A DNA stretch of 64,000 nt from Rhodobacteraceae bacterium HTCC2083 (GTDB lineage: Bacteria > Pseudomonadota > Alphaproteobacteria > Rhodobacterales > Rhodobacteraceae). The position numbers and the translations under genes are program-made. How positions within the stretch are numbered: position 1 is the first letter of the stretch; each line of letters opens with the position of its first letter. Positions 44,035 through 52,671 of this stretch are shown here, piece by piece. Under the pieces are notes generated by a model. The model was given only the letters and a program-made list of their open reading frames with translations. It was not told where the DNA came from and made no database searches. The stretch lies in assembly GCA_000156115.1 (NCBI GenBank), contig DS995276.1:1906476-1970475 (forward strand). Direction: 5' to 3'.

Positions 44035-44712
44035 ATGTGCTATATGCTTATCTACGCCTCTGATCATTCGCTCTACTGTGCCAAGTTGCGCATTTTACTG
44101 CAGCATAAGAAGTTATCCTTCAGTGAAGTCCCGCCGCCGGGTGGGGCTGGGTCGCCCACATATCTGGCGCTTGTGCCATCGGGCAATATTCCGGCACTCG
44201 TTGACAAAAACTTGACGATGACGGATAGCGAAGCAATTGCGGAATATCTGGAGGAAAAATATCCGGAAATTCCAATGTTGCCGGACACGCTTGTTGGGCG
44301 CGCTCGATCTCGGGAACGATCTCGGTTTTCCGATACACGATTGGAACCTGCTTTGCGTCTGACATTCCCGTATGTCGACCCTGAAATGCGTGACGCCGCA
44401 GCGATCAGCATAGCAAATACTCAGATTAATTTGCGGCTGCACGGATTGGGCATTATGTTGCAGCAATCGGATTTACCGCGTGACCGCCTTTGGATGGGCG
44501 ATCTCGGCACTATTGTGACGCTAGAGTGGATCGCTCTTTTCGAAGGGGCGGTTGTGCCGAAGTTGGAATGGCCCGAGGCAGTGCAGATCTACCGCTCAGA
44601 CATGTTGAAACACCAAGCTGTTGCCAGAGTACTTGCTACGTATCGGCCTGCGATGCTTCATTACATGCGAGAAAAAGGCGCGCATTCGTCGGAGAGACTT
44701 GGGCCGCAGTGA
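44035..44712 (+). CDS. Glutathione S-transferase family protein
   Basis: This is a 225-residue protein with an N-terminal thioredoxin domain (YASDHSLYCAKLRILLQHKK, then SGNIPALVDKNLTMTDSEAI giving the cis-proline and ESXA-like motif) and a helical C-terminal domain. The SxYC arrangement at residues 12-16 provides both a serine and a cysteine for the catalytic position, so it could be a beta- or zeta-like GST. Role: conjugation or isomerisation with glutathione in the cytoplasm. No operon partners; a possible LysR tail fragment follows. Confidence 0.8.
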   Translation: MCYMLIYASDHSLYCAKLRILLQHKKLSFSEVPPPGGAGSPTYLALVPSGNIPALVDKNLTMTDSEAIAEYLEEKYPEIPMLPDTLVGRARSRERSRFSDTRLEPALRLTFPYVDPEMRDAAAISIANTQINLRLHGLGIMLQQSDLPRDRLWMGDLGTIVTLEWIALFEGAVVPKLEWPEAVQIYRSDMLKHQAVARVLATYRPAMLHYMREKGAHSSERLGPQ

Positions 44713-44947
44713 CAGGCGGTCAAAAGGAGACATCCGTGGATTAATGGTAATGCTGCGGTCGCATTCCGTATTGCTTCCGTTCGCGCCACTCGCTGCGCTG
44801 TCGATGACCCCGATGACCGAGTTGCAGTCATTTGTTACTTGCGTAAAGTCACATGCTAAAAAGTTCCCGCTGCTGATCTAGCCTTTCTTCGCCAAATTTC
44901 CCAGAGTCCATCAATCTATATAGACTATTTGGCAAAGGAGACTGGTG

Positions 44948-45580
44948 ATGTACCAACCCACAGACGTCGTAACCACGATTGATGATGTGTACCGGGATAT
45001 GCGTCGTCCCTATGTTAGCCAAACGTCAAAATTCATCGATAGAGTTGATCAACACATCCGTGCTTGGATTGAACAGAGCACTTTCCTCACCATGGCAACG
45101 GTTGATGCGAGCGGAAATATGGATGTATCGCCTAAGGGTGATCCCGCAGGCTTTGTGACAATTCTGGATGACAAAACACTCGCCATCCCCGACCGTCCTG
45201 GTAACCATCGATATGACGGATTTCAGAACATCATGGAAACAGGCCGCATCGGATTGGTATTTCTTGTGCCCCATCGCAGCGAAGTTGTGCGCGTGAACGG
45301 GCGCGCGCAGGTCATACGAGACTTGTCTGTACGTGAGGCTTGCGCGATGAATGGGCGTATACCGGATTTCGCCATTCTGACCCGTGTTGAAGAGGCATTT
45401 TATCACTGCGGGAAGTCGATCATCCGTTCAAAGCTATGGCAGCCTGAGAATTATTCAAAACCAGATAACCTGCCCACATACGCAGAAGCTTTAATCGCGC
45501 ATGGAAAACTTGAAGTTAATTACGAAGAAATGAACGCTCATTTGCGCAATAATGAAGAAAATCGATTGTACGACGAGTGA
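44948..45580 (+). CDS. FMN-binding PPOX-class protein
   Basis: This is a 210-residue member of the pyridoxamine-phosphate-oxidase-like family (MSMEG_1061 type). ATG at 44948 follows AAAGGAG. The split-barrel segments FLTMATVDASGNMDVSPKGD, DKTLAIPDRPGNHRYDGFQN and IGLVFLVPHRSEVVRVNGRA are diagnostic. Members bind FMN (or F420/haem) and reduce small molecules; the exact substrate is unknown. It is monocistronic; a dispersed repeat follows. Confidence 0.87.
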   Translation: MYQPTDVVTTIDDVYRDMRRPYVSQTSKFIDRVDQHIRAWIEQSTFLTMATVDASGNMDVSPKGDPAGFVTILDDKTLAIPDRPGNHRYDGFQNIMETGRIGLVFLVPHRSEVVRVNGRAQVIRDLSVREACAMNGRIPDFAILTRVEEAFYHCGKSIIRSKLWQPENYSKPDNLPTYAEALIAHGKLEVNYEEMNAHLRNNEENRLYDE

Positions 45581-45652
45581 ATAGACCTGCCCATTCTCAT
45601 ATGATCTGACTTGCTGCGGTTCGGATCATCGAAGCAGCCATTCGCTGCGGCT

Positions 45653-45691
45653 GCGAAGCCGAGTGATCGGCGAATTCACACACTGCGGGCT
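45653..45691. repeat. Dispersed intergenic repeat, copy A
   Basis: A 39-base stretch similar to 59262-59300; the right 27 positions agree at 21 (shared core GGCGAA-n-TCACA and TGCGG). Both copies are intergenic. Families of such short repeats are common between genes in Roseobacters, so many more copies are expected elsewhere in the genome. Confidence 0.4.
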
Positions 45692-45762
45692 GAGCTGCCA
45701 TCTAATCTCAATTTGCAAAGGCACGCTTGGGGCGCTGACTGGGCTTGCAATAATGAAAATAG

Positions 45763-46128
45763 TTAGCCGACCACTTTCTTATCATAAGTTACCCGCGCGG
45801 CATCAATTTTTCCTAAATTGTCCAACGCCCAATTACCCAAAACACTGACGGGTTCTCGAAACGATTGTCCCAATTCAGTCAGGTTGTATTCAACCTTTGG
45901 CGGGATCGTTGGGTAATAGGTTCGGTTCACAAGGCCATCGCGTTCCAGTTCTTTCAGCGTTAAACTGAGCATACGTTGCGAGATGCCAAGGTTGCGTTTG
46001 AGTTCATTGAACCGCAGCGTCCCGTATTGCGCGAGCGAGATCACAACGAGCACGCTCCAGCGATCACCCACGCGCGACAGGACTTCATTGATGCGATGGC
46101 AATCCGGGCAGCGATCATCGTCCAGCAT
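45763..46128 (-). CDS. HxlR-type transcriptional regulator
   Basis: This is a 121-residue winged-helix regulator from the ATG at 46128 (AGGGA eight bases upstream); an earlier start at 46158 is less likely. The N-terminal RCPDCHRINEVLSRVGDRWS has a CxxC pair, while GTLRFNELKRNLGISQRMLS is the DNA-binding helix. QorR/YodB relatives in this family use an N-terminal cysteine to sense quinones, diamide or other electrophiles. It is divergent from a nitroreductase-Hsp31-FrnE operon, the kind of target such sensors control. Confidence 0.87.
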   Translation of the reverse strand: MLDDDRCPDCHRINEVLSRVGDRWSVLVVISLAQYGTLRFNELKRNLGISQRMLSLTLKELERDGLVNRTYYPTIPPKVEYNLTELGQSFREPVSVLGNWALDNLGKIDAARVTYDKKVVG

Positions 46129-46200
46129 GGTGGTTCCCTTTTTGTAACCGGGGCTCAAACATGTGCCTTCTTGTGGCGCATTCCAGTGTTCATTAGGTAG

Positions 46201-46221
46201 TCAGTCACAAATGTATACTGA
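46201..46221. promoter_or_regulatory. Possible HxlR operator
   Basis: TCAGT (46201-46205) and ACTGA (46217-46221) are inverted around eleven bases, in the gap between the HxlR gene and its divergent operon. Arms are short, so this is a weak call. Confidence 0.3.
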
Positions 46222-46253
46222 AAAATACGGGTTCTGACAATAGGATGAAAACC

Positions 46254-46895
46254 ATGACAGCCAAGCCACTCGATGACCTTCTGAATTGGCGTTATGCCAC
46301 CAAGAAGATGGACCCATCAAAAACCGTCCCTCAGGAAAAGGTTGATGCCATCATTGAGGCAATTCGCATGTCTCCGACATCCAGCGGCACACAGCCGTTT
46401 GAAGTGTTTGTGGTGACCAACCCAGACGTCCGCAGCAAAATTGCCGAAGCGGCTGGTGGACAAGCGCAGATCACCGACGGCTCACATACGCTAGTTTTCG
46501 CAGCTTGGGACAATTACACGGCTGAGCGCATTGACGAAGTCGTCGGTTTGAACGTTGCAGCGCGTGGTGATCTACCAATGCTGCGTGCGTATTACGATAA
46601 TCTAAAGTCCAGCTACGTTCCCCGCGACGCCGAAGTGAACTACGCCCACGCAGCTCGCCAAGCCTATATCGCACTGGGTATCGCGCTTGTCGCCGCTGCC
46701 GAGCAAGAAGTCGACAGCACCCCAATGGAAGGCTTTAGCTCCGAGGTCGTCGATACAATTCTGGGCTTGAAAGAGCGTGGTTTGCGCTCCGTGGTTCTTA
46801 TGCCACTTGGGTATCGTGACGAGGCCGGCGATTGGTTGCTACCGATGAGCAAAGTACGCAAATCCCGCGATACGATCGTTATAGAGGTCAACTAA
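46254..46895 (+). CDS. Nitroreductase-family NAD(P)H oxidoreductase
   Basis: This is a 213-residue FMN enzyme. The start at 46254 has AGGA at a proper distance; the ATG at 46245 does not. Motifs: LLNWRYATKKMDPSK, IIEAIRMSPTSSGTQPFEVF, the LVFAAWDNYT strand and the VVLMPLGYRDEAGDWL C-terminal part. It reduces nitro compounds, quinones or other electrophiles, probably as a dimer. One base lies between its stop and the hchA start, so the first two genes of this stress operon are coupled. Confidence 0.88.
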   Translation: MTAKPLDDLLNWRYATKKMDPSKTVPQEKVDAIIEAIRMSPTSSGTQPFEVFVVTNPDVRSKIAEAAGGQAQITDGSHTLVFAAWDNYTAERIDEVVGLNVAARGDLPMLRAYYDNLKSSYVPRDAEVNYAHAARQAYIALGIALVAAAEQEVDSTPMEGFSSEVVDTILGLKERGLRSVVLMPLGYRDEAGDWLLPMSKVRKSRDTIVIEVN

Positions 46896-46896
46896 C

Positions 46897-47766
46897 ATGG
46901 GTCTTCTACGTAAAATGCTGCGCGCACAGCCGACACCGACAGCAGACGGTGCGTTCAGCCCGTCTCGTTTGGCGATCAAACTGGGCACTTCATCTACCAC
47001 AGATTATGACGGCGGCGCGTATCCCACCACTTATACAGGCAGCAAAAATCGTGTACTGATGGTCTGTACTGAGCAACGCAATATGACGATGGCCAATGGC
47101 AAGAAATTCTCGACGGGGAACCACCCTGTTGAGATGGGTCTGCCGATGTTGCATCTGATGAATGCAGGTTTTGAGATCGATATCGTCACGCCGACTGGTG
47201 CGCCGGTTGCGATTGAAATGTGGGCGATGCCCTCAGACGACGCGGATATCCAAAAGCTGTACCGTGATTTTGAAGGTGCGTTTAAGAACCCCGGCAGCCT
47301 TGAGGACTTCGTTTCAAACAGCTTGACAGATGACGGACCCTACGCGGCAGTCTTCATCCCCGGTGGTCACGGTGCGATGCTCGGCTTGCCCGATAATGCT
47401 GACCTCGGCGAAGTGCTTCATTGGGCGCATAATACAAGCCTGCATACCCTCGCACTTTGCCACGGCCCTGCCGCGTTGCTAGCTGCAAAAAGTGACGCAG
47501 GTTTCTTATATGATGGCTACAAGATCACTGTGTTTCCAGATTCGGTGGACAAACAAACGCCAATGATTGGCTATCTTCCTGGTCCAATGCCTTGGTGGGT
47601 TTGCGAAAAACTGAGCGCGCAGGGCGTGGAAATCATCAACGAAAAAGCTGATAACTCGGCCCATGTTGATCGCCGCCTTGTTACAGGCGCAAGCCCGCAG
47701 GCTGCGAATAACTTTGGCAGACTAGCAGCAACGACCTTGCTAAAACGCACCGATGCGAACTCTTAA
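46897..47766 (+). CDS. hchA: Hsp31/HchA-type DJ-1 family protein
   Basis: This is a 289-residue member of the DJ-1/PfpI superfamily, Hsp31 branch. The nucleophile elbow is LALCHGPAALLA, the HPVEMGLPMLHLMNAGFEID segment gives the glutamate, and VFIPGGHGAMLGLPD the oxyanion region. It carries the longer N-terminal segment of Hsp31. The family removes methylglyoxal as a glyoxalase III and can act as a chaperone or deglycase. It is the middle gene of an operon under a probable electrophile-sensing HxlR regulator. It may detoxify formaldehyde-like or dicarbonyl products. Confidence 0.9.
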   Translation: MGLLRKMLRAQPTPTADGAFSPSRLAIKLGTSSTTDYDGGAYPTTYTGSKNRVLMVCTEQRNMTMANGKKFSTGNHPVEMGLPMLHLMNAGFEIDIVTPTGAPVAIEMWAMPSDDADIQKLYRDFEGAFKNPGSLEDFVSNSLTDDGPYAAVFIPGGHGAMLGLPDNADLGEVLHWAHNTSLHTLALCHGPAALLAAKSDAGFLYDGYKITVFPDSVDKQTPMIGYLPGPMPWWVCEKLSAQGVEIINEKADNSAHVDRRLVTGASPQAANNFGRLAATTLLKRTDANS

Positions 47767-47783
47767 AATCAAAGGCGCACATC

Positions 47784-48437
47784 ATGAATGAAACAAAATC
47801 CCCGCTTCGAATTGATATTGTCTCGGACGTGATGTGCCCTTGGTGCATTATTGGCTATCGCCAACTTGCCACGGCCTTGGAAGCAAGTGACGTCGCACAT
47901 GAAATCCATTGGCATCCTTTTGAATTGAACCCGAATATGCCAGCTGAAGGGCAAGATGTCGGCGAACATTTGGCCGAGAAATATGGAACGACAACTGAAC
48001 AATCGGTGGCAAATCGTGCGAATATGACCGCAAGAGGAAAAGAGCTAGGGTTCGACTTCAACTTTGTTGAAGGCTTTCGCATGCACAACACCTTCAACAC
48101 GCATCAATTGTTGCATTGGGCCGGTGAACTGGGTCGCAAGCACGACCTAAAGCAAGCGCTGTTCACTGAGCACTTCACCCACGGACGGAATCTGTCTGAT
48201 GACACCGTGTTGGTCGAAATTGCGGGCGAGATCGGGCTGGATCGCGAAGAAGCCAAAGCAGTTTTAGCAGATCAACGGTTTGCAAATTCCGTGCGTCAAG
48301 AACAGCAATTCTGGACCGGTCAAGGTATCAGCGGTGTGCCCGCTGTCGTTTTTGATCGGAAGCATTTGGTGACCGGGGCGCAGGGCGTCGATAACTTCAA
48401 AAGCATCCTTGCGCAGCTCAAGGAAATGCGCGCTTAG
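47784..48437 (+). CDS. DsbA-fold oxidoreductase, FrnE type
   Basis: This is a 217-residue cytoplasmic thioredoxin-fold protein. The active site is CPWC near residue 18 (SDVMCPWCIIGYRQL), with the helical insert and the cis-proline loop SGVPAVVFD. No signal peptide is present, so it is a cytosolic FrnE-like disulphide isomerase or polyketide-tailoring type enzyme, not a periplasmic DsbA. It is the last gene of the HxlR-linked operon. Substrates are unknown; FrnE relatives contribute to oxidative-stress resistance. Confidence 0.88.
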   Translation: MNETKSPLRIDIVSDVMCPWCIIGYRQLATALEASDVAHEIHWHPFELNPNMPAEGQDVGEHLAEKYGTTTEQSVANRANMTARGKELGFDFNFVEGFRMHNTFNTHQLLHWAGELGRKHDLKQALFTEHFTHGRNLSDDTVLVEIAGEIGLDREEAKAVLADQRFANSVRQEQQFWTGQGISGVPAVVFDRKHLVTGAQGVDNFKSILAQLKEMRA

Positions 48438-48475
48438 GTTTTGTTCGTGATTGCTGGCTACATCGCCTTTGCGGC

Positions 48476-49381
48476 TCAAATACGAGCGAGCCGCCAATCC
48501 GCGAAAAGACCCGATTGCTCCGAAAACACCTTGGTGTCGTGACCCGCAAACAAGCCATCTTGGGTCACGAGAACGGTTCGCCAACCTCTTGCAGCCGCCC
48601 CGAGAATATCAGTGTGCAACGTGTCACCACACATTGCGATGCGTTCTAGTTGCACGCCCGGCAATGAGCTTTCGATCAGATCATAAACTTCTGGGAAAGG
48701 CTTGCCAAAAAACTGAACCTGATCTGAAAATAGATCCGCAATCAGGTGTCCAAAATGACCCGGTTCAACCGAAAACCCATCATCCCTTGGCGCTGCCAAA
48801 TCTGCGTTTCCAATCAAGAGGGGCCGAGAATTGCGTTTCATCGAAGCAACCAAAAGCTCTTGATTTTGAGTGGTCCAATTCGCAGTTGATAGGAATAGAA
48901 ACTTGTCAACTGCGTCGTAGTCTTCCGCCCTATAACCCAGCCGTATCACTGAGGCTGGCAAGTCGATAAGTGCGTCACTGTCTGCGCAAATAACGCCCCA
49001 ATTCGCGTCCCCGATATGTTGTAGTGTGGCTTCGCGACTGGTGATAATCTCATCATCTTTTACGCGCACGCCAAGCCGTTCGAATTTCGCGATTGCCCCG
49101 CCGCGATCATAGCTCGCTGCGTTAGTCAAAATGCGAATAGCACACCCGCGTTCACGAAGTTGATCAAGCCGGATGTCCGCCTCAGGAATCAAAGTCTCAC
49201 CAACATTCAAAACGCCAAAAGCATCAAAAATGAACGCGTCAATATCATCTGAAATATCCAATAACGAGTTTATATCTAGCGTTTTTGAAGTGGTGTTCAC
49301 TGCAGGAAACCGGGAGCGAACCTCTTGATAACGATCAAAAATTTCTTTTGTTGTCAGCATTTTTTCCCAAGCTTTGATCAT
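48476..49381 (-). CDS. HAD-superfamily class IIA phosphatase (TIGR01459 type)
   Basis: This is a 301-residue hydrolase. Motif I is FIFDAFGVLNVG, motif II RILTNAASYDRGG, and the C-terminal FGKPFPEVYDLI and AMCGDTLHTDILGAAARGWR bind phosphate and Mg. The ATG at 49381 follows GGAGAAGG. The DAFGV form, with phenylalanine in place of the second aspartate, is unusual for phosphatases but typical of this branch (DVWGV in most members). It is divergent from the DeoR gene across a strong dyad, and may be co-regulated with the organophosphate transporter. Substrate unknown; glycerol phosphate is possible. Confidence 0.85.
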   Translation of the reverse strand: MIKAWEKMLTTKEIFDRYQEVRSRFPAVNTTSKTLDINSLLDISDDIDAFIFDAFGVLNVGETLIPEADIRLDQLRERGCAIRILTNAASYDRGGAIAKFERLGVRVKDDEIITSREATLQHIGDANWGVICADSDALIDLPASVIRLGYRAEDYDAVDKFLFLSTANWTTQNQELLVASMKRNSRPLLIGNADLAAPRDDGFSVEPGHFGHLIADLFSDQVQFFGKPFPEVYDLIESSLPGVQLERIAMCGDTLHTDILGAAARGWRTVLVTQDGLFAGHDTKVFSEQSGLFADWRLARI

Positions 49382-49428
49382 CTTTGCACCTTCTCCACTT
49401 TATCGGAAAAATTCTAACGTGAAAGGTT

Positions 49429-49462
49429 AAAGCGACAAAATAAAATGTTGTTTTGTTGCTTT
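49429..49462. promoter_or_regulatory. Large 12-10-12 dyad, likely DeoR operator
   Basis: AAAGCGACAAAA (49429-49440) and TTTTGTTGCTTT (49451-49462) are inverted copies with a single mismatch, separated by ten bases. TTAAAGCGAC here and TTAAGCGAC near 49480-49490 add a direct repeat. The site lies midway between the divergent HAD and DeoR genes and is the best operator candidate for the DeoR regulator. Confidence 0.6.
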
Positions 49463-49504
49463 AGGGGATCTAACGTTTAAGCGACTCATATTGCTGGGGG
49501 CGAA

Positions 49505-50284
49505 ATGTCATCAAAGAAACGAACGCGTCGCGAAGCGATCACGCAGCTTGTTTTAGAGCAAGGTGCGGTGTCTGTAGGCTCACTTGCGGAGCGCTTTGAT
49601 GTCTCCATGCAGACAATACGTCGCGATGTTGACAAGCTGTGTGAGGGAGACATGCTACACCGCGTTCATGGACGCATAGAGCTAAGCCAAGAGTTCCTGA
49701 ACACCCCCTTTGACCAACGCACCAACACCAACCTCTTGGGCAAACGTGCGATTGGGGAGGCGGCGGCGAAGTTAATCCCGGACGGTGCGACGGTGTTCTT
49801 CTCGATCGGATCGACCCCACTGAGTGTCGCCAACGCCATGCGAGCCCACAAAGAGCTTACGGTCATTACCAACAATCTTAGCATCGCAATGGCGCTCAGC
49901 GATGAGCCATCCAACCGCATCATTCTGCCTGGTGGAGAAGTGCGTCTCCCGGATCGAGACATCCTTGGCGACGAGGCCTTGGCCTTGTTTGGCCGCTTTC
50001 GGGCTAATTACGCAGTATTTGGCGTGGCCGGGGTGGCAGAGGATGGCGGTATGCTGGATTTCCATACAACCGAGGTGCGCGCACGCGAAAAGATGCGCGA
50101 GAACGCAAAGACGTCCTTGTTGGTTCTCGACGTTTCGAAATTCGGTCGTCCGGCACCAGCTTTAGGGGGGCACGTATCGAACATGGACACCGTCATCATC
50201 GACCGGAAACCAAACGATGGATTTGAGCCGATTATGGAGCAAATCAAAGACAGGCTACTTGTCGCAGAAGGAGCCGCGATATGA
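49505..50284 (+). CDS. DeoR/GlpR-type transcriptional regulator
   Basis: This is a 259-residue repressor. The N-terminal helix-turn-helix is VSVGSLAERFDVSMQTIRRD (residues 18-37), followed by the DeoR sensor domain with IGEAAAKLIPDGATVFFSIG, VITNNLSIAMALSD and the IILPGGEVRLPDRDILGDEA block. DeoR/GlpR proteins respond to phosphorylated sugars or glycerol-3-phosphate, which suits the genes downstream. It overlaps the ABC ATPase gene by four bases, so it is the first gene of the operon. GGGGGCGAA is its ribosome site. Confidence 0.88.
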   Translation: MSSKKRTRREAITQLVLEQGAVSVGSLAERFDVSMQTIRRDVDKLCEGDMLHRVHGRIELSQEFLNTPFDQRTNTNLLGKRAIGEAAAKLIPDGATVFFSIGSTPLSVANAMRAHKELTVITNNLSIAMALSDEPSNRIILPGGEVRLPDRDILGDEALALFGRFRANYAVFGVAGVAEDGGMLDFHTTEVRAREKMRENAKTSLLVLDVSKFGRPAPALGGHVSNMDTVIIDRKPNDGFEPIMEQIKDRLLVAEGAAI

Positions 50285-51300
50285 CCAAATCTCCATTCGT
50301 TGTGCTGGACGGAATTGCAAAGCGTTGGAACGGGCAGCTGGGTGTTGAAGGCATTTCGCTGGATATTCCTGAAGGCAGCTTCACCGCTTTGCTTGGTCCG
50401 TCTGGTTGTGGAAAGTCTACCACGCTGCGCTTGCTCGCGGGTTTAGAACTGCCTGACGAAGGCCAAATTTTCATTGATGGAAAGGATGTTACGACAAGCG
50501 CGGCCTCTGATCGCAACCTGTCTATGGTGTTTCAATCCTACGCGCTTTTCCCGCATCTGTCTGTCGCTGAAAACGTTGTGTTCGGCCTCAAGGTTCGCCG
50601 CGTCCCAAAAAAGGAACGCCAAGAAAAACTGCATCGCGCCTTAGAGATCACAGGGCTTCTTGGGTATGAAAATCGCAAGCCCGGCGAACTATCTGGCGGC
50701 CAACGTCAACGTGTCGCCCTTGCCCGCGCGATTGTGGCCGGACAACGCCTTTGCTTGATGGATGAGCCACTCTCCAACCTTGATGCCAAGCTGCGAAACT
50801 CAGTGCGCAAAGACATCAAAAAACTACAGCGCGATCTGGGCATCACCGTTGTTTACGTTACCCACGATCAAACCGAAGCGATGAGCATGGCAGACACAGT
50901 CGTTTTGATGAAAGACGGTCATATCCAACAGGTCGGCACGCCTGAGAACCTTTATAACAGCCCCAACAACACCTTCGTGGCTGAGTTCGTTGGCGCGCCT
51001 CCAATGGCATTGATTGGGACAGATGCACTGAGTGGGTTCGAGCAAGGCAAAACTATCGGCGTTCGAGCAGAGAACATTCAAATCGTTCCAAAAGGCGAAG
51101 GACGGATGAGCTGTACCGTGAATGAAAGCGAGTTCTTGGGATCTGAAACTCTCATCGGCCTCGATCACGCGAATGCAGCTGGTCTTTGCGTTTTGAAACC
51201 TGGCCTTTCGATGATGCCTGAAGGCGATCAGATCGACATCACTTTTAACGACGAACACCTGCACGTCTTTGACGCCGCAGGCCAACGACTGGCGGGATAA
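50281..51300 (+). CDS. Ugp/MalK-type ABC transporter ATPase
   Basis: This is a 339-residue ABC protein with Walker A GPSGCGKSTTL, signature LSGGQRQR, Walker B RLCLMDEPLSNLDAKLR and H-loop VYVTHDQTEA, then a C-terminal TOBE-like regulatory domain. It belongs to the CUT1 family (UgpC, MalK). It overlaps the DeoR gene by four bases and precedes the binding protein by 45 bases. It energises the two permeases at 52672 and 53562. The combination of DeoR control and phosphodiesterase points to glycerol phosphate or a glycerophosphodiester as substrate. Confidence 0.9.
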   Translation: MTKSPFVVLDGIAKRWNGQLGVEGISLDIPEGSFTALLGPSGCGKSTTLRLLAGLELPDEGQIFIDGKDVTTSAASDRNLSMVFQSYALFPHLSVAENVVFGLKVRRVPKKERQEKLHRALEITGLLGYENRKPGELSGGQRQRVALARAIVAGQRLCLMDEPLSNLDAKLRNSVRKDIKKLQRDLGITVVYVTHDQTEAMSMADTVVLMKDGHIQQVGTPENLYNSPNNTFVAEFVGAPPMALIGTDALSGFEQGKTIGVRAENIQIVPKGEGRMSCTVNESEFLGSETLIGLDHANAAGLCVLKPGLSMMPEGDQIDITFNDEHLHVFDAAGQRLAG

Positions 51301-51345
51301 GTTACCGTACAGAAAAAAACGACGACAACATCTAGGGAGAAAACC

Positions 51346-52608
51346 ATGAAGTTATTTTCAACAACCGGATTGGCAACTGCGCTCGCAGTCGGGCTTATCA
51401 CCTCCGCAAGCGCGGAAACTGAATTAACGATGTATTACCCCATCGCGGTCGGCGGTAAGCTGACAGAAGTCGTGGACGGAATTGTCGATAAGTTCGAAGC
51501 GGCAAACCCCGATATCAGCGTAAACGCGATCTATTCAGGCAACTATGATGACACTCGCGTACGCGCTTTGTCTGCGCTCGCCTCCGGTGAGCCTGCGCAA
51601 TTGGCTGTGATGTTTTCTATCGATGCGTACGACCTGATCGAGCAGGACTTAGTTGTCCCATTTGAGGACGTCGCAACATCTGACGCGGACAAAGAGTGGC
51701 TGGGCAGCTTTTACCCAGCTCTGATGGCAAATGGCCAAATCGAAGGCAAAACATGGGGCATCCCGTTCCAGCGCTCAACGATCGTTGCGTACTACAACAA
51801 AGACCTGTTCCGCGCAGCCGGACTTGACCCGGAAGCGCCACCAAAAACGTGGGATGAAATGATTTCCATGGGTAAGGCGCTCACAAAGGATGACACTTAC
51901 GGCCTAATGATCCCGTCAACAGGCTACCCATATTGGATGTTCCAAGCGCTCGCGATCCAGAACGGCAAAGAGGTTATGTCGGGCGACGGTCTGACAACAT
52001 ATTTTGACGATCAAGCTGTCGTAGATACGCTCGAATTCTGGAAATCCTTGTCAGGCGAACATGGCATTATGCCAACAGGTACGGTTGAATGGGGCACATT
52101 GCGCCAAGCCTTCCTTGAGGGTCAAACTGCAATGATGTGGCACTCCACGGGCAACCTGACAGCTGTAAAGAATAACGCCAAGTTTGATTTCGGTGTGGCT
52201 GAACTGCCTGCAAATGTTCGTTTGGGCTCTCCTACGGGCGGCGGTAACTTCTATCTGTTCAAAGACACAACAGATGAAGAGAAAGCCGCAGCGCTCAAGT
52301 TGATGCAGTTCATGACATCACCAGAGCAAGCCGCCGCTTGGTCCATCGCAACAGGTTACATGGGTGTGTCCCCCGCTGCGTATGAAACGGAAGCGCTCAA
52401 GGCTTACACAGAAGCGTTCCCGCCAGCTTTGGTTGCGCGCAACCAGCTTGAAAACGCTGTTGCTGAATTTTCCACGTTTGAGACCGCACGCGTCCGTGAT
52501 GGTTTGAACAGTGCTATCCAGTCAGCATTGACAGGGTCCAAAGAGGCAGCCGACGCCTTGGGTGAAGCTCAAGCTGCGGCTGAGCGACTACTGCGCGATT
52601 ACAAGTAA
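51346..52608 (+). CDS. Extracellular solute-binding protein, Ugp-like
   Basis: This is a 420-residue periplasmic binding protein (family 1) with signal peptide MKLFSTTGLATALAVGLITS through SASA. The maturation site is followed by ETELTMYYPIAVGGKLTEVV, and the fold shows GKTWGIPFQRSTIVAYYNKD, GQTAMMWHSTGN and MQFMTSPEQAAAWSIATGYM. It is less close to E. coli UgpB than the one at 62968, so the substrate may differ. A hairpin after the gene likely protects or boosts its mRNA relative to the permeases. Ribosome site AGGGAGAA. Confidence 0.88.
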   Translation: MKLFSTTGLATALAVGLITSASAETELTMYYPIAVGGKLTEVVDGIVDKFEAANPDISVNAIYSGNYDDTRVRALSALASGEPAQLAVMFSIDAYDLIEQDLVVPFEDVATSDADKEWLGSFYPALMANGQIEGKTWGIPFQRSTIVAYYNKDLFRAAGLDPEAPPKTWDEMISMGKALTKDDTYGLMIPSTGYPYWMFQALAIQNGKEVMSGDGLTTYFDDQAVVDTLEFWKSLSGEHGIMPTGTVEWGTLRQAFLEGQTAMMWHSTGNLTAVKNNAKFDFGVAELPANVRLGSPTGGGNFYLFKDTTDEEKAAALKLMQFMTSPEQAAAWSIATGYMGVSPAAYETEALKAYTEAFPPALVARNQLENAVAEFSTFETARVRDGLNSAIQSALTGSKEAADALGEAQAAAERLLRDYK

Positions 52609-52615
52609 CTAAAAC

Positions 52616-52649
52616 CGCAAGGCCAGCGCCGTTTTGCGTTGGCCTTGCG
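52616..52649 (+). terminator. Intercistronic hairpin after the binding protein gene
   Basis: CGCAAGGCCA (52616-52625) and TGGCCTTGCG (52640-52649) form a 10-bp stem, extended by GCG/CGT pairs, followed by ACTTTT. It lies between the binding-protein and permease genes and should raise the former relative to the latter. Confidence 0.65.
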
Positions 52650-52671
52650 ACTTTTGAACCGGAGACCATTG

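Noticed and set aside
43819-44067. Minus-strand frame with plausible protein-like end (YVRIPSMDHHQYNSC, GGVCTVEFDE)
   Set aside because: It overlaps the GST start, lacks a ribosome site, and the first half looks random. Kept only as a possible remnant.
44744-44881. Plus-strand frame resembling the end of a LysR ligand domain (MTPMTELQSFVTCVK)
   Set aside because: Only about 45 residues with no start or helix-turn-helix nearby; similarity is too weak to call a gene.
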